Positions 1 to 4,929 of a stretch of DNA of 5,367 nt are shown here, piece after piece. Each line of letters starts with the position of its first letter. The first letter of the stretch is position 1. The notes beneath the pieces were generated by a model. The model saw nothing but the letters and a program-made list of their open reading frames with translations, was not told the DNA's origin and ran no database searches. The position numbers were made by a program, and so were the translations under genes. Source of the stretch: Acidobacteriota bacterium (GTDB lineage Bacteria; Acidobacteriota; Terriglobia; Acidiferrales; UBA7541); contig PMOP01000003.1 of assembly GCA_003161495.1 (NCBI GenBank), positions 1-5,367 on the forward strand, read 5' to 3'.

Positions 1-116
1 GGCACGGGTCCCCTATTGTAAGACATGTGCGCAATTACACCAGCCCGGGGAGGACGCGTCCGGAGGGTGGAATCCGATCCTAAGCATCGAACAGATGAAT
101 TGGACAGTTCCGCCGC

Positions 117-122
117 GGAGGA
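117..122 (+). promoter_or_regulatory. Strong Shine-Dalgarno (GGAGGA) of the first small gene
   Basis: GGAGGA lies six bases (counted from the last G of GGAGG) before the ATG at 128. This near-perfect match to the 16S rRNA 3' end decides the start in favour of the ATG at 128 (or the adjacent ATG at 131) over the in-frame ATGs at 95 and 170. It is also complementary over seven bases to the hairpin loop at 561-567. Confidence 0.7.
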
Positions 123-127
123 TTAAA

Positions 128-406
128 ATGATGGACGAATCAGAGAGTCGCCACACAAAAGGGACTCCTATGCCCCATAAATACGATCTGTTCGAGAAAT
201 TCTCCGATGGCTCCTCACTTTGGCGGGCTTGCGTAATTGGACTGGAAGGCGCGCGCCGGCATATGTCCGACCTCTCCCTGCGTTCCCCGAACCGGTTTTA
301 CGCCATGCATTTGGTGAGCGGGAAAATTGTTCCCTTCGATCTCCCCCAAGGTGCGCTCGATTCAGCTCCGAAACTGGGGCGAAGAGGCCGGGCCGCGGCA
401 GCGTAG
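128..406 (+). CDS. Small conserved-type hypothetical protein (92 aa)
   Basis: The function is not recognised. The product is a soluble 92-residue protein with no signal peptide or membrane segment. The core (from residue 15, beginning MPHKYDLFEKF) resembles small orphan proteins I associate with Acidobacteriota: a YDLFEKFSDGS start, then a tryptophan (WRACV), a helix (GLEGARRHMSDLS) and a strand ending FYAMHLVSGKIV. The C-terminus (GRRGRAAAA) is low in complexity. The ATG at 128 is preferred because GGAGGA sits at ideal spacing before it; homologues of this look may instead begin at the ATG at 170, which has only GGGA upstream and would give 78 aa. The same frame is open back to the left edge of the window (it includes YCKTC around 17-31), so a longer protein starting outside cannot be fully excluded. 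It is followed by a gap and a terminator at 580-617, and appears monocistronic. Confidence 0.7.
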   Translation: MMDESESRHTKGTPMPHKYDLFEKFSDGSSLWRACVIGLEGARRHMSDLSLRSPNRFYAMHLVSGKIVPFDLPQGALDSAPKLGRRGRAAAA

Positions 407-427
407 AGCCGAGATTGTAGGGTCCCC

Positions 428-439
428 TTGACCGGTCAA
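428..439. repeat. 12-bp perfect palindrome TTGACCGGTCAA
   Basis: TTGACCGGTCAA is fully self-complementary and is framed by AGGGT (419-423) and ACCCT (439-443), which can extend the fold with mismatches. It lies just after the first small gene. It could be an operator or a 3'-end hairpin; no T-run follows, so it is not a standard terminator. The function is unknown. Confidence 0.3.
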
Positions 440-550
440 CCCTGCGCGGGGGGTGTGCGTGTGTTCGCATAAAGATTTTATTAGCTCCTACTTGCACGGC
501 CCCCTAAAAATAGTGGAACGATTCCATCAATGCGCGGCAATACAAGACAC

Positions 551-617
551 GATTGAGCCTTCCTCCGACAGGCTCATCGAAGAGGGGCGTCCGCTTTTGC
601 GACGCCTCTCTTTTTTT
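551..617 (+). ncRNA. Candidate sRNA or structured 3' UTR with SD-complementary loop
   Basis: Two hairpins lie back to back. The first pairs GAT-GAGCCT (551-560, one bulged T) with AGGCTCATC (570-578) and exposes the loop TCCTCCGAC (561-569). The second is the intrinsic terminator at 580-617. A C-rich loop complementary to Shine-Dalgarno sequences, placed directly before a Rho-independent terminator, is the architecture of several known families of trans-acting small RNAs that block ribosome binding. The 5' end is unknown: I see no convincing -35/-10 pair between 407 and 550, so the element may equally be the 3' UTR of the small gene at 128-406, or be processed from it. The structural pattern is seen directly; the RNA role is inference. 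Confidence 0.35.
580..617 (+). terminator. Strong Rho-independent terminator
   Basis: The stem runs from AAGAGGGGCGTC (580-591) to GACGCCTCTC with two Ts (601-612), including one G-T pair. It is extended inside by GC/GC around a TTTT loop and is followed by an unbroken T-run (611-617). It ends transcription coming from 128-406 or from a small RNA starting in between. Confidence 0.85.
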
Positions 618-619
618 GC

Positions 620-827
620 CCCGGCCTGAAGGCGACGATCAACCATCCACAAAATTGAGTGACGGGCTTCGCCTTGAAGGCGTTTTCGCCCGATTTTGAA
701 TTCCAGCGAGCATTGCCTGAGAAAGCAACACGCGTAACACGCTTATAGACTCCCGGGAAACGTTGGCATACTTTATAGTCGCAATCGCGGCAGAGTTTTC
801 TTAGGCTTCCCTCACGTCCAAGAGAAC
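620..827. other. Gene-free stretch upstream of the PilZ gene
   Basis: There is no coding sequence here. It contains overlapping, mutually exclusive small hairpins at 663-692 (CGGGC with GCCCG outside; CGCC with GGCG, or GGCG-TTTT-CGCC, inside) followed by ATTTT. A TATAGT hexamer at 774-779 would suit a -10 box for the PilZ gene, but no acceptable -35 lies 16-18 bases upstream, so no promoter is called. Confidence 0.4.
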
Positions 828-832
828 AGGAG
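828..832 (+). promoter_or_regulatory. Shine-Dalgarno AGGAG that fixes the PilZ gene start
   Basis: AGGAG ends eight bases before the ATG at 841. The alternative in-frame GTG at 832 overlaps this site and therefore could not use it, so translation most likely starts at 841. Confidence 0.7.
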
Positions 833-840
833 TGATCGCA

Positions 841-1167
841 ATGCTAACTGCAGTCAAGGAAAGTCGCATATCCCCCCGGGAGGCGTTGTCTGAACCCGTG
901 CGTATTCGGCCCTGCGATCCGTTGTTTGGCGAGGAAATTTGCACGACCGCGAATGTATCGCGCGGCGGGCTGTATTTCGTCACATCCAGGAAGCACTACT
1001 TCGTCGGAATGAATGTCCTTGTGACGCTGAACTTCGGCCCGGATGATCCCACACATCGTGAACGGATCGGAGACGTGGTGCGTGTCGAGGAGCAGGATGA
1101 AGACAGGTGGGGGATCGCCATCCGCATCCTTATGCATAACAATCCGGGAATTTACTCCGGCACGTAA
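841..1167 (+). CDS. Single-domain PilZ protein (c-di-GMP receptor type), 108 aa
   Basis: This is a predicted cytoplasmic c-di-GMP-binding effector consisting of one PilZ domain. Both signature motifs of the family are visible in the right order: RxxxR as RISPR at residues 9-13, and (D/N)xSxxG as NVSRGG at 38-43, the latter followed by the usual hydrophobic strand LYFVTS. The rest fits the beta-barrel (VLVTLNF, GDVVRVEE, WGIAIRI), and the length is normal for a stand-alone PilZ domain. In the family the arginines and the NxSxxG loop contact the c-di-GMP dimer. There is no attached output domain, so it would act by protein-protein contact (for example on motility, pili or exopolysaccharide synthesis); the partner is not shown here. 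The gene stands alone, with AGGAG before the ATG and a terminator 20 bases after the stop. The PAS-GGDEF-EAL enzyme in this window is a possible ligand source, but the genes are on opposite strands and 1.3 kb apart. Confidence 0.88.
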   Translation: MLTAVKESRISPREALSEPVRIRPCDPLFGEEICTTANVSRGGLYFVTSRKHYFVGMNVLVTLNFGPDDPTHRERIGDVVRVEEQDEDRWGIAIRILMHNNPGIYSGT

Positions 1168-1187
1168 CAGTAGAGAAAGCCTAAATA

Positions 1188-1214
1188 AGACAAGGCTTCG
1201 GCCTGTCTACTTTT
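1188..1214 (+). terminator. Intrinsic terminator with TTCG tetraloop after the PilZ gene
   Basis: AGAC-A-AGGC (1188-1196, one bulged A) pairs with GCCTGTCT (1201-1208) around a stable TTCG loop. It is followed by ACTTTT, a short T-run. It starts 20 bases after the PilZ stop codon. Confidence 0.65.
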
Positions 1215-1263
1215 GACTCCGCAAATTCAAAAGCCCGCCCGCAAAGACCAACAGGCCATCGAA

Positions 1264-1294
1264 CGGAATTCGCCAAGTGTTCGGCAGAATTCCG
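1264..1294. repeat. Inverted repeat, 8 bp plus 3 bp with one bulge
   Basis: CGGAATTC (1264-1271) matches GAATTCCG (1287-1294). The stem continues inward with GCC/GGC past a bulged A, around an eight-base loop. Outside it, TCGAA (1259-1263) can pair with TTCGA (1299-1303). No T-run follows on either strand. Confidence 0.5.
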
Positions 1295-1426
1295 CGCTTT
1301 CGAGTCGCACTGGAAAATGGAACGCACTCGCCCTGGGTCAGCCATGGCTTTGCCCGCAGTAGATTCGACCGCTTCTGGCGCTATCCCACGCCCACGTAGT
1401 GCGAACATGGCCGGGTTTCAAGGCAG

Positions 1427-1456
1427 GCCGGACACTCTTTTCCAAGAGTGTCCGGC
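1427..1456. repeat. 13-bp perfect inverted repeat with 4-base loop
   Basis: GCCGGACACTCTT (1427-1439) and AAGAGTGTCCGGC (1444-1456) are exact reverse complements around TTCC. The stem is as strong as a terminator stem but has no T-run on either side. Possible roles are a bidirectional transcription barrier or RNA 3'-end stabiliser between convergent genes, or a dispersed REP-like repeat. A single copy in the window does not decide between them. Confidence 0.6.
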
Positions 1457-1627
1457 ATTCAATGGGCGTCAGGTCGGATTGTCTTGTCTTAGCCTGTCTT
1501 GCTGTACCGTCCGCCGTAAAGCTGCAACATTGTTAAAAGAATAGGCTGAAGGCACCAATAATGTCTGCGCAGTTTTGGACACTTGTCATGACCCGCCCGA
1601 CTTCGTTCCACGCCCGCACGATGAGGT

Positions 1628-1840
1628 CTAATCACTGGCCTTGGCACGCCGAAAGACGTTATCAATTTCCTGCGCTGACATGCCGCTGCCCGCCAGCATT
1701 TTGCGCAGGGCTTCCTCTGTCCCATATTTTGTCGTGCCAATGTACTCACGGGCAGTATTTTTTGTTTCCTTGACGAATAGATCGAACTCCGGCGGCTGAG
1801 TGCCAGGAACCTGGTGGATGTTCAATACCTGATAGCTCAT
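1628..1840 (-). CDS. Small conserved-type hypothetical protein (70 aa)
   Basis: The function is not recognised. The sequence has a protein-like composition: an N-terminal strand (SYQVLNIHQVPG), a short segment EFDLFVKE, a polar turn, and a C-terminal helical half (TEEALRKMLAG, then GMSAQEIDNVFRRAKA) that looks like a helix-turn-helix-sized pair of helices, without enough features to call DNA binding. It has no cysteines, signal peptide or membrane segment. The ATG at 1840 is chosen because AGGGA (1854-1850 on the minus strand) is nine bases upstream; the alternative ATG at 1849 directly abuts that AGGGA and would add only MVN. It resembles small orphan proteins of Acidobacteriota as I remember them, which is weak evidence. 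It is divergent from the 80-aa gene across a 125-base AT-rich gap, and convergent with the PilZ gene. Confidence 0.65.
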   Translation of the reverse strand: MSYQVLNIHQVPGTQPPEFDLFVKETKNTAREYIGTTKYGTEEALRKMLAGSGMSAQEIDNVFRRAKASD

Positions 1841-1954
1841 GTTAACCATTCCCTGTACAACGACTCCAAGATTTATGCGATTGAGGCGGCAAGGCTTTGG
1901 TGTCCAATAGTGAACAATTCTTAATTATTGTATTTCGGTTATATTCACCAGTAG

Positions 1955-1960
1955 TATAAT
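1955..1960 (+). promoter_or_regulatory. Perfect -10 box TATAAT close to the ATG of the 80-aa gene
   Basis: TATAAT matches the sigma-70-type -10 consensus exactly, inside an AT-rich gap. The best -35 candidate (TTTCGG at 1933-1938, 16-base spacer) is poor. Since transcription normally starts 6-8 bases after the -10 box, the start would fall at about 1966-1968, on the ATG itself. Confidence 0.45.
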
Positions 1961-1965
1961 TGGCC

Positions 1966-2208
1966 ATGATCCGACGAATAGCGTGGGTAGAGCGGTTTCA
2001 TAGCTGGGGTTGCTCGGATTGCGCTTGGGTATTCTTCCCATCAGGGCCGCCACGCGGCGATACAATCGACGAAATGATACGAATTTTTACGGCTAAGAGA
2101 GACGCAGAATTTAAATCTCACATCTGCATCAAGCATTCAAGAAGCCAGGGCCACGAACACAGGCTTCCAAAGAAAAAATCTATAATTAAAACGAGTACGT
2201 TCTCGTGA
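1966..2208 (+). CDS. Small CxxC/HxC protein, putative zinc-binding (80 aa)
   Basis: The precise function is unknown. The N-terminal part has the motif WGCSDCAWVFFPSGPP (residues 14-29), with C16 and C19 as a CxxC pair; SHICIKH (51-57) supplies H52, C54 and H57. Together these could hold one zinc ion in a small zinc-finger-like fold, which is inference. Between them lies a predicted helix (DEMIRIFTAKRDAEFKSH). I recall similar small proteins with a CSDCAWVF-PSGPP core and a RD-EF-SH-C helix in Acidobacteriota, which supports a real gene and an N-terminus near here. The C-terminal tail (about 58-80) is basic and low in complexity. The ATG at 1966 has no Shine-Dalgarno; a TTG at 1960 is in frame but lies within the -10 box. 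Its position five bases after TATAAT suggests a leaderless message. It is divergent from the 70-aa gene and convergent with the PAS-GGDEF-EAL gene. Confidence 0.65.
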   Translation: MIRRIAWVERFHSWGCSDCAWVFFPSGPPRGDTIDEMIRIFTAKRDAEFKSHICIKHSRSQGHEHRLPKKKSIIKTSTFS

Positions 2209-2290
2209 TCGAAACCTGTTGGTATCCGGCACTCACATGCACCAGGATTATTAACCGGCCCGACGTAATTTTGTGGCCTGCGGCACTTTT

Positions 2291-2302
2291 CGTTCATGAA
2301 CG
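2291..2302. repeat. 12-bp perfect palindrome CGTTCATGAACG
   Basis: CGTTCATGAACG is fully self-complementary and abuts the long stem that starts at 2302. A related pair of half-sites, GTTCA and TGAAC with a four-base spacer, is at 2406-2419. It may be an operator-like site; no regulator is identified. Confidence 0.35.
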
Positions 2303-2365
2303 CCGTGGTGGGCAGCCCGCCCAGCGTAGCAGTCAAACCGCTCACTTCGAGTCAGCCACCACGGC
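2302..2365. repeat. 10-bp perfect stem enclosing a 44-base loop
   Basis: GCCGTGGTGG (2302-2311) and CCACCACGGC (2356-2365) are exact reverse complements. The enclosed loop can form a smaller AGCG/CGCT hairpin. It lies between the convergent 80-aa gene and the PAS-GGDEF-EAL gene, 84 bases beyond the latter's stop. On the plus strand a loose T-rich stretch follows (TTCTTTATTT, 2373-2382). It may be a 3'-end structure for one or both messages. Confidence 0.45.
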
Positions 2366-2448
2366 AAGGATGTTCTTTATTTAGACCAGTGTCATTTGCG
2401 CGTCTGTTCAATTTTGAACTATTGAGCTCGAATTGGCGGTTGGCACAA

Positions 2449-4212
2449 TCAGAAATTCGTAGCCCCGATCAATTTTCCTGCCTGCTCGGCGACAAGCGGA
2501 TGACTAAAATAATAGCCTTGCCCCTCGCCACACTTGTGGCTTTTGAGGAACATAAATTGCTCATAGGTTTCAACCCCTTCTGCAATCACCCGCTGGTTCA
2601 AGCTCGTACCAATACTGATCATGGCGCTCACGATGGTCGCATCCCCCGGGTCTTCCGTGATATCCTGCACAAAAGATTGATCCAGCTTCAGCGCGTCCAC
2701 TGGAAAACGCCGCAAATACGTAAAACTGGAATACCCTGTTCCGAAGTCGTCGATTGCCAAAGTAACACCCATGTCTTTCAGCGCATGCAGAGTGCGCACC
2801 GTAGACTCGGCGTCCTGCATCAGGACGCTCTCGGTCAGTTCCAGCTCCAGGTTCTGCGGATTGACTCCCGTCGAAATCAGGACGGCTCGAACCCCCGAGA
2901 TAAAATCCTTATCTTCGAACTCGGCTGCGGAAACATTCACGGCAATTGGCACAATCCCAAATCCAGAATCCCTCCACACGCGGCCCTGTTTACACGCTTG
3001 CAGGAGCACCCAGCGTCCTATTGGTAAAATTAATCCGCACTCTTCCGCAATCGGAATGAACTGCGCAGGAGATACTATTCCTCGCTGTGGATGCATCCAA
3101 CGGATCAGGGCTTCCATACCCGTGATCTTGCCAGTCTCAAGACTGAATTTGGGCTGGTAGTGCAGCAAAAACTCGTTCCGGCCCAGCGCGTAGCGCAAAT
3201 CCCTTTCTAGTAACTGTCTTTCTGCAATTCGTACCTGCATGTCCCTTCTGAAAAACTGATAGTTGTTCCTGCCCTGTTTTTTGGCTTCGTACATCGCTGT
3301 GTCTGCTTTATTCAGCAAGCTTTCCGCGTCTGGTCCATCGCTCGGGTAGGTGCTCACCCCAACGCTCGCGCTGATATCTAAATTCTTGTAATCGACGATA
3401 TGCGGGGCGGCTAAGGCCCGGAGGATTTTTCGTGCGCTCATGGCTGCGTCTTCTTCATGCTCGACCTGGGAAAGAAGTACGACGAATTCGTCGCCACCCA
3501 GTCGACTTACGGTGTCAGTCCGCCGCACACAATTCACCAATCGCCCGGCGACCGACTGCAAGAGTTTGTCACCAATCACGTGGCCCAGTGAGTCATTGAT
3601 CTTCTTAAATTGGTCCAAATCAATAAACATTACTGCGAGTTGCTTGTCCTGGCGCATCGCGAGCGAAATCGCTTGCGTCAACCGGTCATTCAACAGAACA
3701 CGGTTTGGCAATCCAGTTAAGGGGTCGTGTTGTGCCAAGTGCGAAATTTCAACCGATTTAGCCCGTGCAGCACTGACATCATGGAAAGCCACAACCGAAC
3801 CAGTTACGATCCCATCCTGGTCATGAATAGGGGTCACAGTATTTTCAATGCCCAATTCGACCCCGTCTCGTCTGACCAAAGTGCAGGTTTTACAGTTCGC
3901 GATTGGGATCAAGGCCCCACGTTCGAACTCCGCTCTATTCAAAGCGCTGTCATTCGTTGAAGTGCTACGGCCTTCCGTAAACAGGAGCACATCGGTAATA
4001 GGACGACCCAATGCCTCATTCCGGGGCCACCCGGTCAGGATTTCCGCCTTTCGATTGAGATACGTAATATCGCCGCTTATATCGATTCGGAGTACAGCCT
4101 CTTCAATAGCGTCAAGCGTCAATTTGGCGACTTCGTTTTGCAACACCAATGTTTTCACAGCTGCTTCGGCAGCACGATTGTCTGTCATGTATGCACCGTC
4201 ACACTTGAGCAT
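2449..4212 (-). CDS. PAS-GGDEF-EAL protein: diguanylate cyclase and c-di-GMP phosphodiesterase
   Basis: This is a predicted cytoplasmic bifunctional enzyme of 587 aa that makes c-di-GMP from two GTP (GGDEF) and linearises it to pGpG (EAL). Domains: PAS sensor at about 28-147, GGDEF at about 157-320, EAL at about 335-580. The cyclase motif is intact (RLGGDEF, GGDEF at 239-243), with the inhibitory I-site RRTD at 230-233, exactly five residues upstream. The EAL side keeps every metal and catalytic residue expected: E367 (EAL), N426 (NVS), E458 and E461 (ELTE), D488-D489 in DDFGTGYSS, K509, E545 (AEGVE) and Q565. Both activities are therefore plausible; which dominates cannot be read from sequence. 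The PAS domain has an unusual CKTC (107-110). There is no membrane segment. The start is uncertain: neither the ATG at 4212 nor the one at 4188 has a good Shine-Dalgarno, and the longer form is given. The gene follows the RsbRD-N-type gene by 37 bases and is probably cotranscribed with it. Confidence 0.95.
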   Translation of the reverse strand: MLKCDGAYMTDNRAAEAAVKTLVLQNEVAKLTLDAIEEAVLRIDISGDITYLNRKAEILTGWPRNEALGRPITDVLLFTEGRSTSTNDSALNRAEFERGALIPIANCKTCTLVRRDGVELGIENTVTPIHDQDGIVTGSVVAFHDVSAARAKSVEISHLAQHDPLTGLPNRVLLNDRLTQAISLAMRQDKQLAVMFIDLDQFKKINDSLGHVIGDKLLQSVAGRLVNCVRRTDTVSRLGGDEFVVLLSQVEHEEDAAMSARKILRALAAPHIVDYKNLDISASVGVSTYPSDGPDAESLLNKADTAMYEAKKQGRNNYQFFRRDMQVRIAERQLLERDLRYALGRNEFLLHYQPKFSLETGKITGMEALIRWMHPQRGIVSPAQFIPIAEECGLILPIGRWVLLQACKQGRVWRDSGFGIVPIAVNVSAAEFEDKDFISGVRAVLISTGVNPQNLELELTESVLMQDAESTVRTLHALKDMGVTLAIDDFGTGYSSFTYLRRFPVDALKLDQSFVQDITEDPGDATIVSAMISIGTSLNQRVIAEGVETYEQFMFLKSHKCGEGQGYYFSHPLVAEQAGKLIGATNF

Positions 4213-4249
4213 CCAGCTCGGAAGCTTGCGTTCTGTGCCTTAAAGCGTG

Positions 4250-4747
4250 TTACCTACTCTTTTTCTTTTCAGCAGCGTCAGCGGCCATAAACCGTAGCAT
4301 TTGCTCTTTCAATTGCGCATCCACCTCGTCCGCAATCGTCACGACATCGGGAAGCAATTCGTTGAATTCCAATTGGGTTACGTTTTCGTGAAGTGTTGTG
4401 AAAATACTGACCTGTAGTAAGCGAGACTCTTCCACCATCATCGCCACGGTATACCCTTGCTTTCGTCGCAAATCCCCATGGTCGGCAGCCGCTTTTGAAA
4501 CTGGAGCCTTTGTCCCTGCGTCCAGACGCAAACGATTAATGACATCGTGCAAAAGGTGAGGAAGGTGACCCGTGCGCTCACTATTTGTCAGCGGGATATG
4601 TATTAAATCCGCCTCCTTGTTGACCCGCTTTAGCCATTCCTCAATCGTATGTTCAAGTTCACGCTCCAAAATGTCTGCCACGCTTTCAATAGTTACAGCT
4701 TTACCATTTGTTCCGGGCCGTGCCGTGGCTTCTACTGGTTTCACCAT
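4250..4747 (-). CDS. Stand-alone RsbRD N-terminal-type sensor-domain protein (165 aa)
   Basis: This resembles the RsbRD N-terminal domain (RsbT co-antagonist family), an all-helical sensory module normally fused to STAS or histidine-kinase output domains; here it makes up almost the whole protein. The domain spans about 22-153: ADILERELEHTIEEWLKRV (helix 1), the HLPHLLHDVINRLR helix (61-74), the characteristic stretch ADHGDLRRKQGYTVAMMVEESRLL (88-111) and a last long helix to LRFMAADA. The tail EKKKSR is charged. There is no STAS domain, kinase domain or membrane segment. By analogy it is a signal-receiving protein that passes information by protein contact; the signal is unknown. The ATG at 4747 follows GGGGGG at a five-base spacing. 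Its stop is 37 bases before the PAS-GGDEF-EAL start, suggesting an operon in which it could modulate c-di-GMP turnover. The family assignment is from memory of the pattern and the partner is inferred. Confidence 0.72.
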   Translation of the reverse strand: MVKPVEATARPGTNGKAVTIESVADILERELEHTIEEWLKRVNKEADLIHIPLTNSERTGHLPHLLHDVINRLRLDAGTKAPVSKAAADHGDLRRKQGYTVAMMVEESRLLQVSIFTTLHENVTQLEFNELLPDVVTIADEVDAQLKEQMLRFMAADAAEKKKSR

Positions 4748-4856
4748 TCCATCCCCCCTTGATCACAATCGCGTTTCCAACCATCAGCTCAGCTTTGCCA
4801 TTTCTATCTTCACTCAAGAGCTTGTCACGCGAACGGTCCGGACAACTGTCCAACAA
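4701..4856 (-). CDS. Possible small ORF (51 aa, TTG start) overlapping the RsbRD-N gene start
   Basis: This is a candidate only. A textbook GGAGG (4867-4863, minus strand) stands six bases before a TTG at 4856, in a region otherwise without function. The frame runs 51 codons (MLDSCPDRSRDKLLSEDRNG... then KAELMVGNAIVIKGGWNG) and stops at 4701, overlapping the first 47 bases of the RsbRD-N gene in another frame. The overlap could couple translation of the two. The first half is polar; the second has a short strand (VGNAIVIKGGW). No family is recognised. The TTG start, short length and overlap all argue for caution; the GGAGG could be chance. Confidence 0.3.
   Translation of the reverse strand: MLDSCPDRSRDKLLSEDRNGKAELMVGNAIVIKGGWNGETSRSHGTARNKW
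4835..4851. repeat. Overlapping palindromes in the RsbRD-N leader
   Basis: GGACA-AC-TGTCC (4840-4851) is an inverted repeat with a two-base centre; it overlaps the palindrome GTCCGGAC (4836-4843). It lies about 90 bases upstream of the RsbRD-N start, where an operator could be, but no matching promoter hexamers are visible. If the small ORF is real, this is inside its 5' end. Confidence 0.3.
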
Positions 4857-4862
4857 TGAACA

Positions 4863-4867
4863 CCTCC
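4863..4867 (-). promoter_or_regulatory. Shine-Dalgarno GGAGG without an annotated downstream gene
   Basis: GGAGG on the minus strand stands six bases before TTG at 4856 and 115 bases before the RsbRD-N ATG, too far to serve the latter. It is the main reason to consider the small ORF at 4701-4856. Confidence 0.35.
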
Positions 4868-4929
4868 GGCTATTTGTTCGTACTGGTAAATGGCCACAGG
4901 CATCTGGAATAAGAGAGGACAGGACCCCC

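Larger units (their letters stand above)
1215..1627. other. Gene-free convergent gap with strong inverted repeats
   Basis: This lies between the PilZ gene (+) and the 70-aa gene (-), which converge on it. Reading frames up to about 75 codons exist on both strands, but none has a ribosome-binding site or protein-like composition. The notable content is the two inverted repeats listed separately (1264-1294 and 1427-1456) and a cluster of TGTCTT repeats around 1479-1500. A remnant of a lost gene or a non-coding RNA cannot be excluded. Confidence 0.4.

Noticed and set aside
428..456. TTGACC as a -35 box for the candidate sRNA
   Set aside because: No -10-like hexamer lies 16-18 bases downstream; the region is G-rich. 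The TTGACC is better explained as half of a palindrome.
763..779. Possible sigma-54 promoter (TTGGCAT...) before the PilZ gene
   Set aside because: The -24 half fits, but the -12 half has ATAG where TTGC is required at the fixed spacing.
832..840. GTG start for the PilZ gene
   Set aside because: The GTG overlaps the AGGAG ribosome-binding site, which is correctly spaced for the ATG at 841.
1317..1544. 75-codon plus-strand frame in the convergent gap
   Set aside because: It runs through the 13-bp perfect inverted repeat, has no Shine-Dalgarno and no protein-like pattern.
1489..1749. 86-codon minus-strand frame across the 70-aa gene
   Set aside because: It overlaps the better-supported 70-aa gene in another frame, lacks a ribosome-binding site and has Cys/Arg-rich shadow composition.
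2118..2345. 75-codon minus-strand frame
   Set aside because: It overlaps the CxxC/HxC gene end antisense, has no ribosome-binding site and shows no recognised motif.
2296..3027. 243-codon open frame on the plus strand
   Set aside because: It lies mostly antisense to the EAL domain, whose motifs are unmistakable; its composition is not protein-like and no ribosome-binding site precedes it.
3440..4243. Several 77-131-codon plus-strand frames
   Set aside because: They are antisense shadows of the PAS-GGDEF-EAL gene, rich in Ser, Arg and Cys as expected for such frames.
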